From Desulfovibrio sp. JC022 (lineage in GTDB: Bacteria; Desulfobacterota; Desulfovibrionia; Desulfovibrionales; Desulfovibrionaceae), in NCBI RefSeq assembly GCF_010470665.1, contig NZ_VOPZ01000015.1:1-59751 (forward strand): 59,751 bases of DNA, given 5' to 3'. Each line of letters starts with the position of its first letter. Position 1 is the stretch's first letter. Under the pieces are notes generated by a model. The model was not told where the DNA came from and searched no databases. It saw only the letters and a list, made by a program, of their open reading frames with translations. Positions 44,459 through 53,068 of this stretch are shown in pieces. A program made the position numbers and the translations under genes.

Positions 44459-44475
44459 CTCCTCTCACACGACGC

Positions 44476-44552
44476 GGTGGGTGTAGCTCAGTTGGTAGAG
44501 CACTTGGTTGTGGCCCAAGTGGCCGAGGGTTCAAATCCCTTCACTCACCCCA
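44476..44552 (+). tRNA. tRNA-His(GTG), copy 1
   Basis: The gene includes the extra 5' G (44476) typical of histidine tRNA, acceptor strands GTGGGTG/CACTCAC, anticodon loop TTGTGGC with GTG, T arm GAGGGTTCAAATCCCTT, and encoded CCA. Confidence 0.96.
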
Positions 44553-44561
44553 TTTGACATT

Positions 44562-44591
44562 TCAAGGGATCAGGAATCCCTGACCCCTTTC
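44562..44591 (+). terminator. Hairpin between the tRNA-His copies
   Basis: AAGGGATCAGG and CCCTGACCCCTT pair with one mismatch and are followed by TTCTT. It may end or slow transcription between the two tRNA genes. Confidence 0.55.
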
Positions 44592-44595
44592 TTAA

Positions 44596-44672
44596 GGTGG
44601 GTGTAGCTCAGTTGGTAGAGCACTTGGTTGTGGCCCAAGTGGCCGAGGGTTCAAATCCCTTCACTCACCCCA
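44596..44672 (+). tRNA. tRNA-His(GTG), copy 2
   Basis: Identical in all 77 bases to the copy at 44476, exactly 120 bases on. The sequences after the two copies differ, so only the tRNA itself is duplicated. Confidence 0.96.
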
Positions 44673-44679
44673 TATTTTC

Positions 44680-44708
44680 AGGACCGGATTTATCCGGTCC
44701 TTTTTTTT
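44680..44708 (+). terminator. Terminator after tRNA-His copy 2
   Basis: AGGACCGGA and TCCGGTCCT form a nine-pair stem with loop TTTA, followed by seven T. Confidence 0.9.
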
Positions 44709-44910
44709 GGCCTTTGCAACATTCCAGCCGCTCAACACTTGGGAATAAAAGCACAAAGTTTTCTTTCAAAACCCCATTGACATGAAATAACAGCGGCATT
44801 ATCTGATTCTTTTTTCCGCGCGTGACCCAGCCTCTGGCCAATTCTTTTTTTCAATCATGACCACCGACTGAGCCCCACGGAGACACCACCAAAAACAAGG
44901 AGGTTTCTCA

Positions 44911-46632
44911 ATGGACACTTACGTCTGTTCAAAACTAAACCGTTTCATCCCGACCAGCTTTAAGTTCATTAAATCCGGCTGTTCACCCGCCACCATCAGG
45001 CAGGATATTGCAGCAGGAATTACTGTCGGGATCGTTGCCCTGCCGCTGGCTATGGCCTTCGCTATAGCTTCAGGAGCAAGCCCCGCAACAGGACTGTTTA
45101 CCGCCATCATTGCCGGATTCATCATTTCAGGACTGGGAGGCACCCGCTTCCAGATAGGCGGCCCCACCGGGGCATTCGTCATCATCATATCCGGAATTAT
45201 CGCCCGCCACGGCTATGAAGGTTTAATCCTCGCCACTGCCATGGCCGGAATAATTTTACTGATCATGGGCTGTCTCGGACTCGGTAAACTGCTGCAATAT
45301 ATCCCTTACCCGGTCACAACCGGATTTACTTCCGGCATCGGTATTTTAATTTTCTCTACCCAGATCAAAGACTTTCTCGGCCTGCGTATTGATCAACTTC
45401 CGGCGGATTTCCTGCCCCGGATAAAAGCCTGCGCAGAGGCACTGCCGACTGTAAATCCAAGTACTTTAGGGCTGGGCATGCTGACCGTAATTTCAATGCT
45501 GCTGGTTAGAAGATTCATCCCCCGAGTTCCAGCTCCGTTTGTAGGCATTGCTTTGGCAAGCACGCTCACATGGATAATGGGCCTTCAGACAGAAACTATC
45601 GGCAGCAGGTTCGGAGGAATCCCCACAATCCTGCCTGACCCGGTTTCATTTAACGGCCTTGACCTTATGCAACTCAAAGCCCTGATCCCGGAAGCCCTGA
45701 CCATAGCAATTCTTGCCGGGATCGAATCACTTCTCAGTGCAACCGTGGCAGACGGCATGAGCGGTGACCGCCACAACTCATCCAATGAACTCATTGCTCA
45801 GGGACTTGCAAACATCGGTTCAGCACTCTTCGGCGGATTACCCGCAACAGGAGCAATTGCAAGAACCGCCACAAATATCCGCGCCGGGGCACACTCCCCC
45901 TTAGCGGGCATTACTCATGCACTGACCCTGATTCTGTTCATTAAGGTCTGCGCTCCGCTAGCCTCCATGATTCCGCTGGCCAGTCTTGCCGGGGTACTCA
46001 TGCTGGTAGCCTGGGATATGAGCGAGGTGCACCGCATCAAACGTTTGCTATTCGCCCCTAAGTCGGACTCACTGGTTATGCTTATCGCTCTGCTATTAAC
46101 TGTTTTTGTCGATCTTACCGTAGCAGTGGAAGTTGGTGTGGTCATGGCTGCTATGCTGTTCATGAAGCGCATGAGCCAATTAACAGACATCCACAGCCTC
46201 GATACCGGATTGCCTGAAGATGATATTATCGACCGTACTAACGGACATGAAAAAGTAGTTGTCTATGAAATTAGCGGCCCCATGTTTTTCGGCATGGCCC
46301 AGAGATTCGTGGATGTTATGAGTTTTACCCGCAAGAAACCGGAAATCATCGTGTTCTGCATGCGCCTTGTTCCGACCATGGACGCCACAGGGATTGAAGC
46401 CCTTGAGACCGTAATCCGCCGGGCACATGCGCAAAATATAAAAATACTTCTCTCGGGAGTAAATCCGCGAATCAGCAAAATCATGACCCGTCTGGGGACG
46501 GATAAATTAGTCGGGTCTGAAAATATCTTCCCGGATTTTTCCACTGCGGTCGCCAAAACGGTTCTTCACGTTGATGAAGATTCAGGATTACCCCGCTGCA
46601 CTTCAGCAAAAGAACTATCTACAACAACTTAA
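44911..46632 (+). CDS. SulP-family anion transporter with STAS domain
   Basis: SulP proteins move sulfate, bicarbonate or other anions across the inner membrane. The 573-residue protein has about twelve membrane segments, with family patterns DIAAGITVGIVALPLAMAFA, GGPTGAFVIIISGIIARHG and HNSSNELIAQGLANIGSALF, and a C-terminal STAS domain (from about residue 445: VVVYEISGPMFFGMAQRF, RLVPTMDATGIEALETVI). AAGGAGG precedes the ATG. In a sulfate reducer a sulfate role is attractive, but bicarbonate or molybdate transport is equally possible from sequence. It stands alone with a terminator after it. Confidence 0.9.
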   Translation: MDTYVCSKLNRFIPTSFKFIKSGCSPATIRQDIAAGITVGIVALPLAMAFAIASGASPATGLFTAIIAGFIISGLGGTRFQIGGPTGAFVIIISGIIARHGYEGLILATAMAGIILLIMGCLGLGKLLQYIPYPVTTGFTSGIGILIFSTQIKDFLGLRIDQLPADFLPRIKACAEALPTVNPSTLGLGMLTVISMLLVRRFIPRVPAPFVGIALASTLTWIMGLQTETIGSRFGGIPTILPDPVSFNGLDLMQLKALIPEALTIAILAGIESLLSATVADGMSGDRHNSSNELIAQGLANIGSALFGGLPATGAIARTATNIRAGAHSPLAGITHALTLILFIKVCAPLASMIPLASLAGVLMLVAWDMSEVHRIKRLLFAPKSDSLVMLIALLLTVFVDLTVAVEVGVVMAAMLFMKRMSQLTDIHSLDTGLPEDDIIDRTNGHEKVVVYEISGPMFFGMAQRFVDVMSFTRKKPEIIVFCMRLVPTMDATGIEALETVIRRAHAQNIKILLSGVNPRISKIMTRLGTDKLVGSENIFPDFSTAVAKTVLHVDEDSGLPRCTSAKELSTTT

Positions 46633-46641
46633 AAATGACGC

Positions 46642-46676
46642 AAAAAAGCCCGGACTCTCGCGAATCCGGGCTTTCA
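46642..46676. terminator. Bidirectional terminator between SulP gene and selB
   Basis: AAAGCCCGGA and TCCGGGCTTT form a ten-pair stem with A and T runs around it, between convergent genes. Confidence 0.85.
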
Positions 46677-46694
46677 ATTTTCTATTCAATTCAC

Positions 46695-48602
46695 TTAACT
46701 CTGCTTACGCAACCTGCGCTTATCACCCACTCGAATGGTGACCTTTTCTTTGTCCATATATTCAAGCAATGGAATGGAAAACTTACGTGACAACCCGACC
46801 AAAGTCTTAAAATCCTGCGGGCCAAGCTCTTCATTTTCTGCAAAGTACCCTTCAAGGGTCTTCTGCAAGCCATCAACCGCGGACTTAGCGAAATACATAT
46901 CGTCCTTGATTCTGACCAGCAGACCTTCATCCTGCAAGAGCTTGTAAACCGGTGCAGCCTCTTTAAAAACCAGATCAAGCGAATCAAGTACATCTTTCAG
47001 GTTCGGAGGGGTCAGACCGCCCTTTTCGTAAGTATTCATCAGGGTATCGCGCAACTTCTGCTGATCCGAAGCTAAGGAAACCTTGTGTCCGGGCAAATGC
47101 AGAATTTCCTGCGCTGCTACGATTTCCTTTTTCTTGAGCAGACGTTCCACGATTGAGTGAAAAAGTTTTTCCGGCAATCCCTTACCGTACGTGGACCCGA
47201 TCTCCCCGCGCGAAACGCCCGGTTTCATGGGTTCATTCTTATGAAAGTCCTCAAGGTGATGAATCAGTCCTTGTACCAGATTTTCATAGTGTGTGCCGGA
47301 AACATAACTGCGGGTTTCCTTATCATACAAGAAAACCTTCTGCTGTCCGCCCATAGTCTGGAGCATTTTCTCCAGCGGTTTGGATGCCACGTTGCTCAGT
47401 ATAGAAAGTTCCTGAAATGTAAGCCCAGCTCTGCCCGCCAATTCAAGCTGAGTCAGCACTAACTCTTCCGGTTCGGCACCGATTAGCGTTTCCAGACGCT
47501 TAACATCATCGGAAAAACGCTTAACCTTACGACCCAGCGGGTTGATGATGCTACCCCCGGCGATGGTCCGCAACGGAGAAAAAGAACGCAAAACAACGCG
47601 ATCGCCATAAACCCCGGTCATAGGTTTATCAAAACGAATCTGGCAGACAGCTCGTTCACCCTTTTCCAGTTTTTCGCGATCAAGGAAATAAACCTTAGCC
47701 ATCACTTCTTTGGAGCCATGATGGAAATGAATTTCCTTACGATGCTTCAAGCTTTTCGGGGAAGAAGGCAGGCAGGTTAGTTCTACATCCCATACAGTGG
47801 ACGGGAAAAGGGTTCCCGGACGGCCCAGCACTTCACCGCGATCAATTTCCTCAACCTCCACACCGTGCAAGTTGATAGCTGTCCTGCGCCCTGCCGGGGC
47901 GGTTTCCACAGATGATCCATGCGATTGCAGGCTACGCACTTTGGTCTCGGTCATCTTCGGATAAAGCACCACGTCATCGCCCACGGAAAGCTGCCCGGAA
48001 ATCAAGGTTCCGGTCACAACCGTACCGTGTCCTTTCATGGTAAACACGCGATCCACAGGCAGACGCGCAAGGTCGGTTCTACGTTTCGGAGCAAAACCTT
48101 TCATGAAATTCGCGATTTCACCGCGCAATTCATCAAGCCCCTGCCCGGTATGCGAAGAAACAGCATGGATCGGGGCCTCAGCCAGAAAGCTCGGCGCTAG
48201 AAATTCCCGCACATCTTCCTGAACCATCTCCATCCAGTCTTCATCAACAGTGTCAGCTTTGGTCAGGACCACGAAACCCTTTTCAATGCCAAGCAGAGTG
48301 CAGATTTCCAGATGTTCACGGGTCTGGGGCATTACACCCTCATCAGCGGCAATGACCAGCAGCACGAAATCAATCCCAGCTGCCCCGGCAACCATGTTTT
48401 TCACGAATTTTTCATGGCCCGGAACATCGATGATGCTCAAATGTTCATCACCGCCGAGGTCAAGGCTGGCAAAGCCAAGCTCAATGGTGATGCCGCGTTT
48501 CTTTTCCTCTGCCAGACGGTCGCAGTCCGTCCCGGTCAGTGCTTTAATCAGGCTGGTCTTACCATGGTCAATATGACCGGCAGTTCCCATTACTACGGGC
48601 AT
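46695..48602 (-). CDS. selB: Selenocysteine-specific elongation factor SelB
   Basis: SelB brings Sec-tRNA to UGA codons marked by a SECIS hairpin. The start at 48602 ([20 protein letters not shown]) has GGAG six bases upstream; a longer frame to 48683 reads through a palindromic repeat and is rejected. The 635-residue protein has GTPase motifs [18 protein letters not shown] and TKAD, two beta-barrel domains, and C-terminal winged helices that bind the mRNA hairpin (ending [16 protein letters not shown]). With selA nearby this shows that the organism makes selenoproteins. None with an internal UGA was identified inside the window. Confidence 0.96.
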   Translation of the reverse strand: MPVVMGTAGHIDHGKTSLIKALTGTDCDRLAEEKKRGITIELGFASLDLGGDEHLSIIDVPGHEKFVKNMVAGAAGIDFVLLVIAADEGVMPQTREHLEICTLLGIEKGFVVLTKADTVDEDWMEMVQEDVREFLAPSFLAEAPIHAVSSHTGQGLDELRGEIANFMKGFAPKRRTDLARLPVDRVFTMKGHGTVVTGTLISGQLSVGDDVVLYPKMTETKVRSLQSHGSSVETAPAGRRTAINLHGVEVEEIDRGEVLGRPGTLFPSTVWDVELTCLPSSPKSLKHRKEIHFHHGSKEVMAKVYFLDREKLEKGERAVCQIRFDKPMTGVYGDRVVLRSFSPLRTIAGGSIINPLGRKVKRFSDDVKRLETLIGAEPEELVLTQLELAGRAGLTFQELSILSNVASKPLEKMLQTMGGQQKVFLYDKETRSYVSGTHYENLVQGLIHHLEDFHKNEPMKPGVSRGEIGSTYGKGLPEKLFHSIVERLLKKKEIVAAQEILHLPGHKVSLASDQQKLRDTLMNTYEKGGLTPPNLKDVLDSLDLVFKEAAPVYKLLQDEGLLVRIKDDMYFAKSAVDGLQKTLEGYFAENEELGPQDFKTLVGLSRKFSIPLLEYMDKEKVTIRVGDKRRLRKQS

Positions 48603-48617
48603 TAGTGCTCCTTTGGG

Positions 48618-48720
48618 ATGCCTCCGGCGGCTGGGGAGGCCCAAACAAAAGGTTTTGGGAGTGTCCAGAGAACCCTTTTGCAAAAGGGTTCTCTGGACCT
48701 CGGAGAGCCGCCGGAGGCAT
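48618..48720. repeat. Nested palindromic intergenic repeat (copy 2 of GCCTCCGGCGGC type)
   Basis: Outer arms ATGCCTCCGGCGGCT (48618-48632) and AGCCGCCGGAGGCAT (48706-48720) pair perfectly over 15 bases. Between them, 48663-48698 is a perfect 36-base palindrome built on GTCCAGAGAACCCTTTTG. The block TTTGATGCGCTTTGCG lies at 48755-48740 on the minus strand, directly after the aminopeptidase stop, in the same order as at 18400. Confidence 0.85.
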
Positions 48721-48755
48721 AATCTTTCAATTCTTAAAGCGCAAAGCGCATCAAA

Positions 48756-50144
48756 CTAATTCTTCAAAAAAGTACGAAATGCCAATTCAGTAGCATACAA
48801 ATCAGCCTTGCTGGTCAGCTCGAACGGGCTGTGCATGGAAAGCACAGGAGGACCGAAATCGATCACATCCATGCCGTAGAGGGCGAGAAATTTGGCAACA
48901 GTACCGCCTCCTCCAAGATCAACCTTGCCGAGTTCAGCCATCTGCCACGGCGCGCCTGCTTCGTTAAGGATATTGCGCAACCAGGCCACAAATTCGGGAT
49001 GAGCATCGTTTGCACCGACCTTACCGCGATGCCCGGTAAATTTGCAAAAGCAGGGACCGTAGCCGAGATAAGCTGAGTTAAGCTTCTCGTGAGCGTCCTG
49101 ATAATCAGGGTCGATTGCCGCATGAACGTCAGTGGAAAGAGCCTTACCGGCCATCATAACGCGCGACATTTTAGCGTTGGGCTCCCAAGCTTCGATCAGG
49201 TCTTCGAGGCAATATTCAAAAAAGAGTGACTTGGCTCCGGTGGAACCTTCAGAACCGACCTCTTCCTTATCGTAAAAAAGTACAATCTGAGCATGCTCAG
49301 GCTCGGGAGCATTGAGGAATGCTTCCAGCGCGAGAAACACGCAAGAACGGTCATCCTGTCCGTAACCGCCAACAACAGACTTATCGAGTCCGACGTAACG
49401 GGCCGGACCAGCGGGCACGATATGCATTTCCGCGCTGAACAGGTCTTCTTCAACGATATCGTATTTTTCGTTGAGCAGCTCCAGCACCTTACGCTTCGTG
49501 GAAGGTTTGCCGTTATCTTCTTCCCCGTCTTCATCATCCTTGGCAAAAGACAGGGAATGGCCCATCAAAATATTCAGCTTTTCAGCTTCAAAAGCATCGC
49601 TGACCTTTTTGGTAACCTGCTTTTGGGCAAGGTGCGGCAGCAGATCGAGAATGGAAAGGACCGGATCATCTATGTCTTCACCGATCACAACGTCAACTTT
49701 GCTACCATCTGCTTTAACCACTACCCCATGCAACGAAAGAGGACGCGCCAACCACTGGTATTTCCGGATACCGCCATAGTAGTGGGTCTTAGCCATGGAC
49801 ATACCAAGATCTTCGTACAAGGGATGCTGTTTCAGATCGATACGGGGGGTATCGGCATGCGCGCCCACCAGACGGAATCCTTCAGAAAGTGGCTTTTTAC
49901 CCTTACGGGCAATAAAAATTGTCTTATCGCGGAAGGAACGGAAGCACTGGTCCGCGCCGAGGTAATCTTCAAATCCGGCTTCCGTAAGTTTTTCTTCAAC
50001 GTATTTAATCGTCTCACGTTCGGTCTTGCAGCGGGTCAAAAAATCGATGTAACGGGCTGCGAGGTCATCCATACCCTGCTGGTGCTCTTCGTCTTTGAAA
50101 ATTTCCCAGCAGCTTTTCGGTTCATGTTCAAGTTGTTTATTCAT
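48756..50144 (-). CDS. M18-family aspartyl aminopeptidase
   Basis: These zinc enzymes remove N-terminal acidic (Asp/Glu) residues from peptides in the cytoplasm. The 462-residue protein has the metal-binding motifs: VGAHADTPRIDLK near residue 95, GGYGQDDRSCVFLALEAF, FYDKEEVGSEGSTGAKS, STDVHAAIDPDY and SMHSPFELTSKAD at the end. Length is usual for M18 (about 430-480). It lies between selA and selB; its ATG is seven bases after the selA stop. A palindromic repeat separates it from selB. A link with selenoprotein synthesis is not evident. Confidence 0.92.
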   Translation of the reverse strand: MNKQLEHEPKSCWEIFKDEEHQQGMDDLAARYIDFLTRCKTERETIKYVEEKLTEAGFEDYLGADQCFRSFRDKTIFIARKGKKPLSEGFRLVGAHADTPRIDLKQHPLYEDLGMSMAKTHYYGGIRKYQWLARPLSLHGVVVKADGSKVDVVIGEDIDDPVLSILDLLPHLAQKQVTKKVSDAFEAEKLNILMGHSLSFAKDDEDGEEDNGKPSTKRKVLELLNEKYDIVEEDLFSAEMHIVPAGPARYVGLDKSVVGGYGQDDRSCVFLALEAFLNAPEPEHAQIVLFYDKEEVGSEGSTGAKSLFFEYCLEDLIEAWEPNAKMSRVMMAGKALSTDVHAAIDPDYQDAHEKLNSAYLGYGPCFCKFTGHRGKVGANDAHPEFVAWLRNILNEAGAPWQMAELGKVDLGGGGTVAKFLALYGMDVIDFGPPVLSMHSPFELTSKADLYATELAFRTFLKN

Positions 50145-50150
50145 GTATAA

Positions 50151-51563
50151 TTATCCTTTCAAAATCTGAGATATTGCGTCAGCGCAGAGTTTGTATTCTT
50201 CGCGGGTAAGAGTTCTTGGATCAAGGCAGAATGCGTCTTCTTCGATCCGGCCTACGAGCGGAGGTTCGGTTGAGAGCAGACCTTCTTTTAATTCTTCAAC
50301 CGTCACTTTAATATTTGGAACAACAGTTACCAGAAAAGTTTTCAAATCCTGTTCCGGAAATGCTCCGCCACCTACACGGGAAACACCCTCGCGCACGCCA
50401 ATCTTTGCAGTTTCGCCCAGTTCGCGACGCAGTGCGCGAGTTAAAGATTGAGCCTGCTTCTTAAGATTTTCCGGTTTCTCGGTGATCATGCGCACAGTGG
50501 GAACTTCACGCTTGGCTGTCTCGGGATCGAGGTAAAGCCGCAAAGTCGCTTCAAGGGCGGCAAGGGTCATCTTATCAATGCGCACCGCACGGTTGAGCGG
50601 ATTCTTCTTGATCATATCGATAAACTTCTTCTTACCGACAATGATCCCCGCCTGCGGTCCGCCCAGCACTTTGTCGCCGGAAAATGAAACTACATCCACA
50701 TCCTCAGCCACAACTTCCTGCACTGTGGGTTCACGCATAAGCCCCAGCCCGGAAAAATTGGTCAGGTTTCCGCTGCCGAGGTCCTCATAAACCGGAAGAT
50801 CATGCTTACATCCCAATTCAGCAAGTTCACCACCGGAGACTTCCTTAGTAAAACCGATGACCCGGAAATTAGAGGTATGCACCTTCATTAGCAACGCAGT
50901 CTCTTCATTGATAGCATTCTCGTAATCGTGCAGGTGGGTGCGGTTGGTGGCCCCCACTTCACGCAAAAAAGCCCCGCTCTTGGTCATCACATCCGGGATA
51001 CGAAACGACCCGCCGATCTCAACCAACTGCCCACGTGAGACAATCGCCTCACGCCCTTTAGCAAGAGTTTCAAGGGTGATCAGCACCGCCGAAGCATTAT
51101 TATTGACCACCAAAGCGGCTTCAGCTCCGGTAATCTCGCAGATCAGCTTTTCCACGTGGCTGTAACGGCTGCCCCGCTCTCCGGTCTTAAGATCAAACTC
51201 AAGATTGGAATAACACCCGCAGGCCTCGGTCACGGCCTTAACTGCGGACTGCGCCAACAAAGAACGCCCGAGGTTGGTATGCACAACCACCCCGGTTCCG
51301 TTGAGCACCCGCCTAAAGTGTGGTTTGGCCCCGGCCCGAACATGACAGGTCAAACGCGGAAAAAGAGTTTCCGGGGAAAGCTGTTTTTCCTCGGTAATAA
51401 TCCCGCCCTTGATTTCCTCACGGCAGACATCGAGAAAGCCGTTAACCAGATCACGGGAAAGGGTCCTCGGCAGTCCATCAATGACGCCCTCATCTTCAAG
51501 ACGAGTCAGGACGGAATCAACAGACGGAAGATACTTAAATAAGTTGGACAAATTATTCTCCAA
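50151..51563 (-). CDS. selA: L-seryl-tRNA(Sec) selenium transferase
   Basis: SelA turns Ser-tRNA(Sec) into Sec-tRNA(Sec) using selenophosphate and PLP. The 470-residue protein has the N-terminal tRNA-binding part (KYLPSVDSVLTRLEDEGVID), RRVLNGTGVVVHTNLGRSLL, VVNNNASAVLITLETLAKGR, and the PLP lysine in VVSFSGDKVLGGPQAGIIVG, with the C-terminal RVGGGAFPEQDL. Length is normal. It forms a minus-strand unit with folC upstream (3 bases apart), the M18 peptidase and perhaps selB. No selC or selD is present here. Confidence 0.96.
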   Translation of the reverse strand: MENNLSNLFKYLPSVDSVLTRLEDEGVIDGLPRTLSRDLVNGFLDVCREEIKGGIITEEKQLSPETLFPRLTCHVRAGAKPHFRRVLNGTGVVVHTNLGRSLLAQSAVKAVTEACGCYSNLEFDLKTGERGSRYSHVEKLICEITGAEAALVVNNNASAVLITLETLAKGREAIVSRGQLVEIGGSFRIPDVMTKSGAFLREVGATNRTHLHDYENAINEETALLMKVHTSNFRVIGFTKEVSGGELAELGCKHDLPVYEDLGSGNLTNFSGLGLMREPTVQEVVAEDVDVVSFSGDKVLGGPQAGIIVGKKKFIDMIKKNPLNRAVRIDKMTLAALEATLRLYLDPETAKREVPTVRMITEKPENLKKQAQSLTRALRRELGETAKIGVREGVSRVGGGAFPEQDLKTFLVTVVPNIKVTVEELKEGLLSTEPPLVGRIEEDAFCLDPRTLTREEYKLCADAISQILKG

Positions 51564-51566
51564 AAT

Positions 51567-52781
51567 CTACTTTTCTAAAAATTCTGGGTATCTTGTATAA
51601 AAAGCTGCCAGCAAATACAAGGACCCACAGATTAGAACTGTTTTATCACCGGAATTAAGCATTGAAAGAGCTTCGTCAATGCCCTTGGCAGGTTTTGCCC
51701 GCTCTCCAAGGACCTTGGCAAGCTCATTGAAAGGATACGCCCGCTCGTTGTTCTCAATACCACAAGCTATGACCGGGCCATCGGTCAAACGCAAAAGGGT
51801 TTCCTTCACCGGATCAAGATTTTTGTCCTTCATGCAGGAAAAGATAATCGCATCCGGCCTTAGCCCAGACCGTGCCAGCTCGGCTTCAAGTGCCTCAAAT
51901 GCATGAGTGTTGTGCGCCCCGTCAAGAATACAAGTCCTATCAGATTTAATAACCTGTAGCCGTCCAGCAATAAACGCCTTTTGCACTCCGCCACGAACCT
52001 TATCAGCATTAACCGCAATACCAGACCTGCCGCAGAACAACCGCCACGCACATGCCGCAAGTTGCGCATTCTGCTTCTGATGTGCCCCGGCAAGAGACGG
52101 ACTCAGATCCGCAACAACTTCCTGTTCATCAACCCAATAAAGCTTACATCCCAATTCCTTGGCCCGTGACTCAAGAACCGCCATAGCTTCAGGAACCTGT
52201 ATGGCTGAGATTGCAGTTCCATTTTCACGCATGGCATCAGCTTTATCTGCTGCAATAAGATCAATAGTTGCCCCAAGCACCTTCTCATGATCAAGCCCGA
52301 TAGGGGTAAATACGGTCAAATCAGGATCAACCGTATTGGTAGCATCAAAACGCCCGCCCAGACCGGCTTCCATCACAGCCAGATCGACTCCGTTATTCTT
52401 GAAAGCCACCAACGCCATGCAAGTCAGCAATTCAAAATAGGTAAGCCCTACATCCGGGGCAATCTCCATAACCTGATTAGCAACCTCGCACCACTCTTCC
52501 TCAGAAAGCATCACCCCATTAATGGTTATCCGCTCACGGGGAGTAACAAAATGAGGAGAAGTAAATGTCCCGACTTTAAGCCCGTGTTCGCAGCCGATGG
52601 AGGTTAAATAGGATGAGGTGGAACCTTTTCCGTTGGTACCCACCACATGAATAACCGGAAAGCAGGATTTACCGCCCCAATTACGCACAAACTCTTCCAT
52701 TCTGCCGAGACTCAGATCCATATGAAAAAGGCCCAGATCATCCAAATAAGTACTAAAATCTATAAAATTTTTAAATTTCAA
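51567..52781 (-). CDS. folC: Dihydrofolate/folylpolyglutamate synthase
   Basis: FolC adds glutamate to dihydropteroate and further glutamates to folates, using ATP. The 404-residue protein has the Mur-ligase-type P-loop IHVVGTNGKGSTSSYLTSIG, TSPHFVTPRERI, AVMEAGLGGRFDATN, TPIGLDHEKVLG and ILDGAHNTHAFEALEAEL. It starts the minus-strand run folC-selA-M18-selB and is separated from the tRNA-Arg gene by about 60 bases. Length is near the usual 420. Confidence 0.94.
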   Translation of the reverse strand: MKFKNFIDFSTYLDDLGLFHMDLSLGRMEEFVRNWGGKSCFPVIHVVGTNGKGSTSSYLTSIGCEHGLKVGTFTSPHFVTPRERITINGVMLSEEEWCEVANQVMEIAPDVGLTYFELLTCMALVAFKNNGVDLAVMEAGLGGRFDATNTVDPDLTVFTPIGLDHEKVLGATIDLIAADKADAMRENGTAISAIQVPEAMAVLESRAKELGCKLYWVDEQEVVADLSPSLAGAHQKQNAQLAACAWRLFCGRSGIAVNADKVRGGVQKAFIAGRLQVIKSDRTCILDGAHNTHAFEALEAELARSGLRPDAIIFSCMKDKNLDPVKETLLRLTDGPVIACGIENNERAYPFNELAKVLGERAKPAKGIDEALSMLNSGDKTVLICGSLYLLAAFYTRYPEFLEK

Positions 52782-52802
52782 AACATTTTCCTGTTTTTTT
52801 AC

Positions 52803-52831
52803 TTGACCGTCGAGTAAGGTTTGTATAGATA
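52803..52831 (+). promoter_or_regulatory. Promoter of tRNA-Arg
   Basis: TTGACC (52803-52808), 17 bases, TAGATA (52826-52831), 14 bases before the tRNA. Confidence 0.7.
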
Positions 52832-52845
52832 TCCATTTCTCGAGC

Positions 52846-52922
52846 GGGGCAGTAGCTCAGTTGGATAGAGCAACGGCCTTCTAAGCCGTTGGCCGAGGGT
52901 TCGAATCCTTCCTGCCCCGCCA
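52846..52922 (+). tRNA. tRNA-Arg(TCT)
   Basis: The acceptor strands GGGGCAG/CTGCCCC pair, the anticodon stem ACGGC/GCCGT closes the loop CTTCTAA with anticodon TCT, the T arm is GAGGGTTCGAATCCTTC, and CCA is encoded. It forms the left boundary of an element-like region. Confidence 0.96.
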
Positions 52923-52932
52923 TGATATTTCA

Positions 52933-52970
52933 AGGGTTTATCTTCTTCGGAAGGTAAACCCTTTTCTTTT
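52933..52970 (+). terminator. Terminator after tRNA-Arg
   Basis: AAGGGTTTA and TAAACCCTT pair around a short inner part, followed by TTCTTTTT. Confidence 0.75.
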
Positions 52971-53029
52971 TGGTTTTCCTTCCCCCACACTATCCCCCAC
53001 AGTTGGGATGAAAATTGATGCAAATCCAT

Positions 53030-53056
53030 AAAAAAGCCCTCGTTCGTTTGAGGGCT
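53030..53056 (-). terminator. Terminator after Cys-rich unknown gene
   Basis: On the minus strand AGCCCTC and GAGGGCT form a stem followed by six T, 12 bases after the stop of the gene at 53069. Confidence 0.8.
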
Positions 53057-53068
53057 GGAAATACACGG

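Noticed and set aside
44597-44785. Open frame over the second tRNA-His (GVAQLVEHLVVAQVAEG)
   Set aside because: This is a well-known false translation of tRNA genes.
52799-53029. Minus-strand frame over tRNA-Arg (GGAGRIRTLGQRLRRP)
   Set aside because: Common artefact from antisense tRNA. I considered whether its start was the end of an integrase, but no integrase motif is present.
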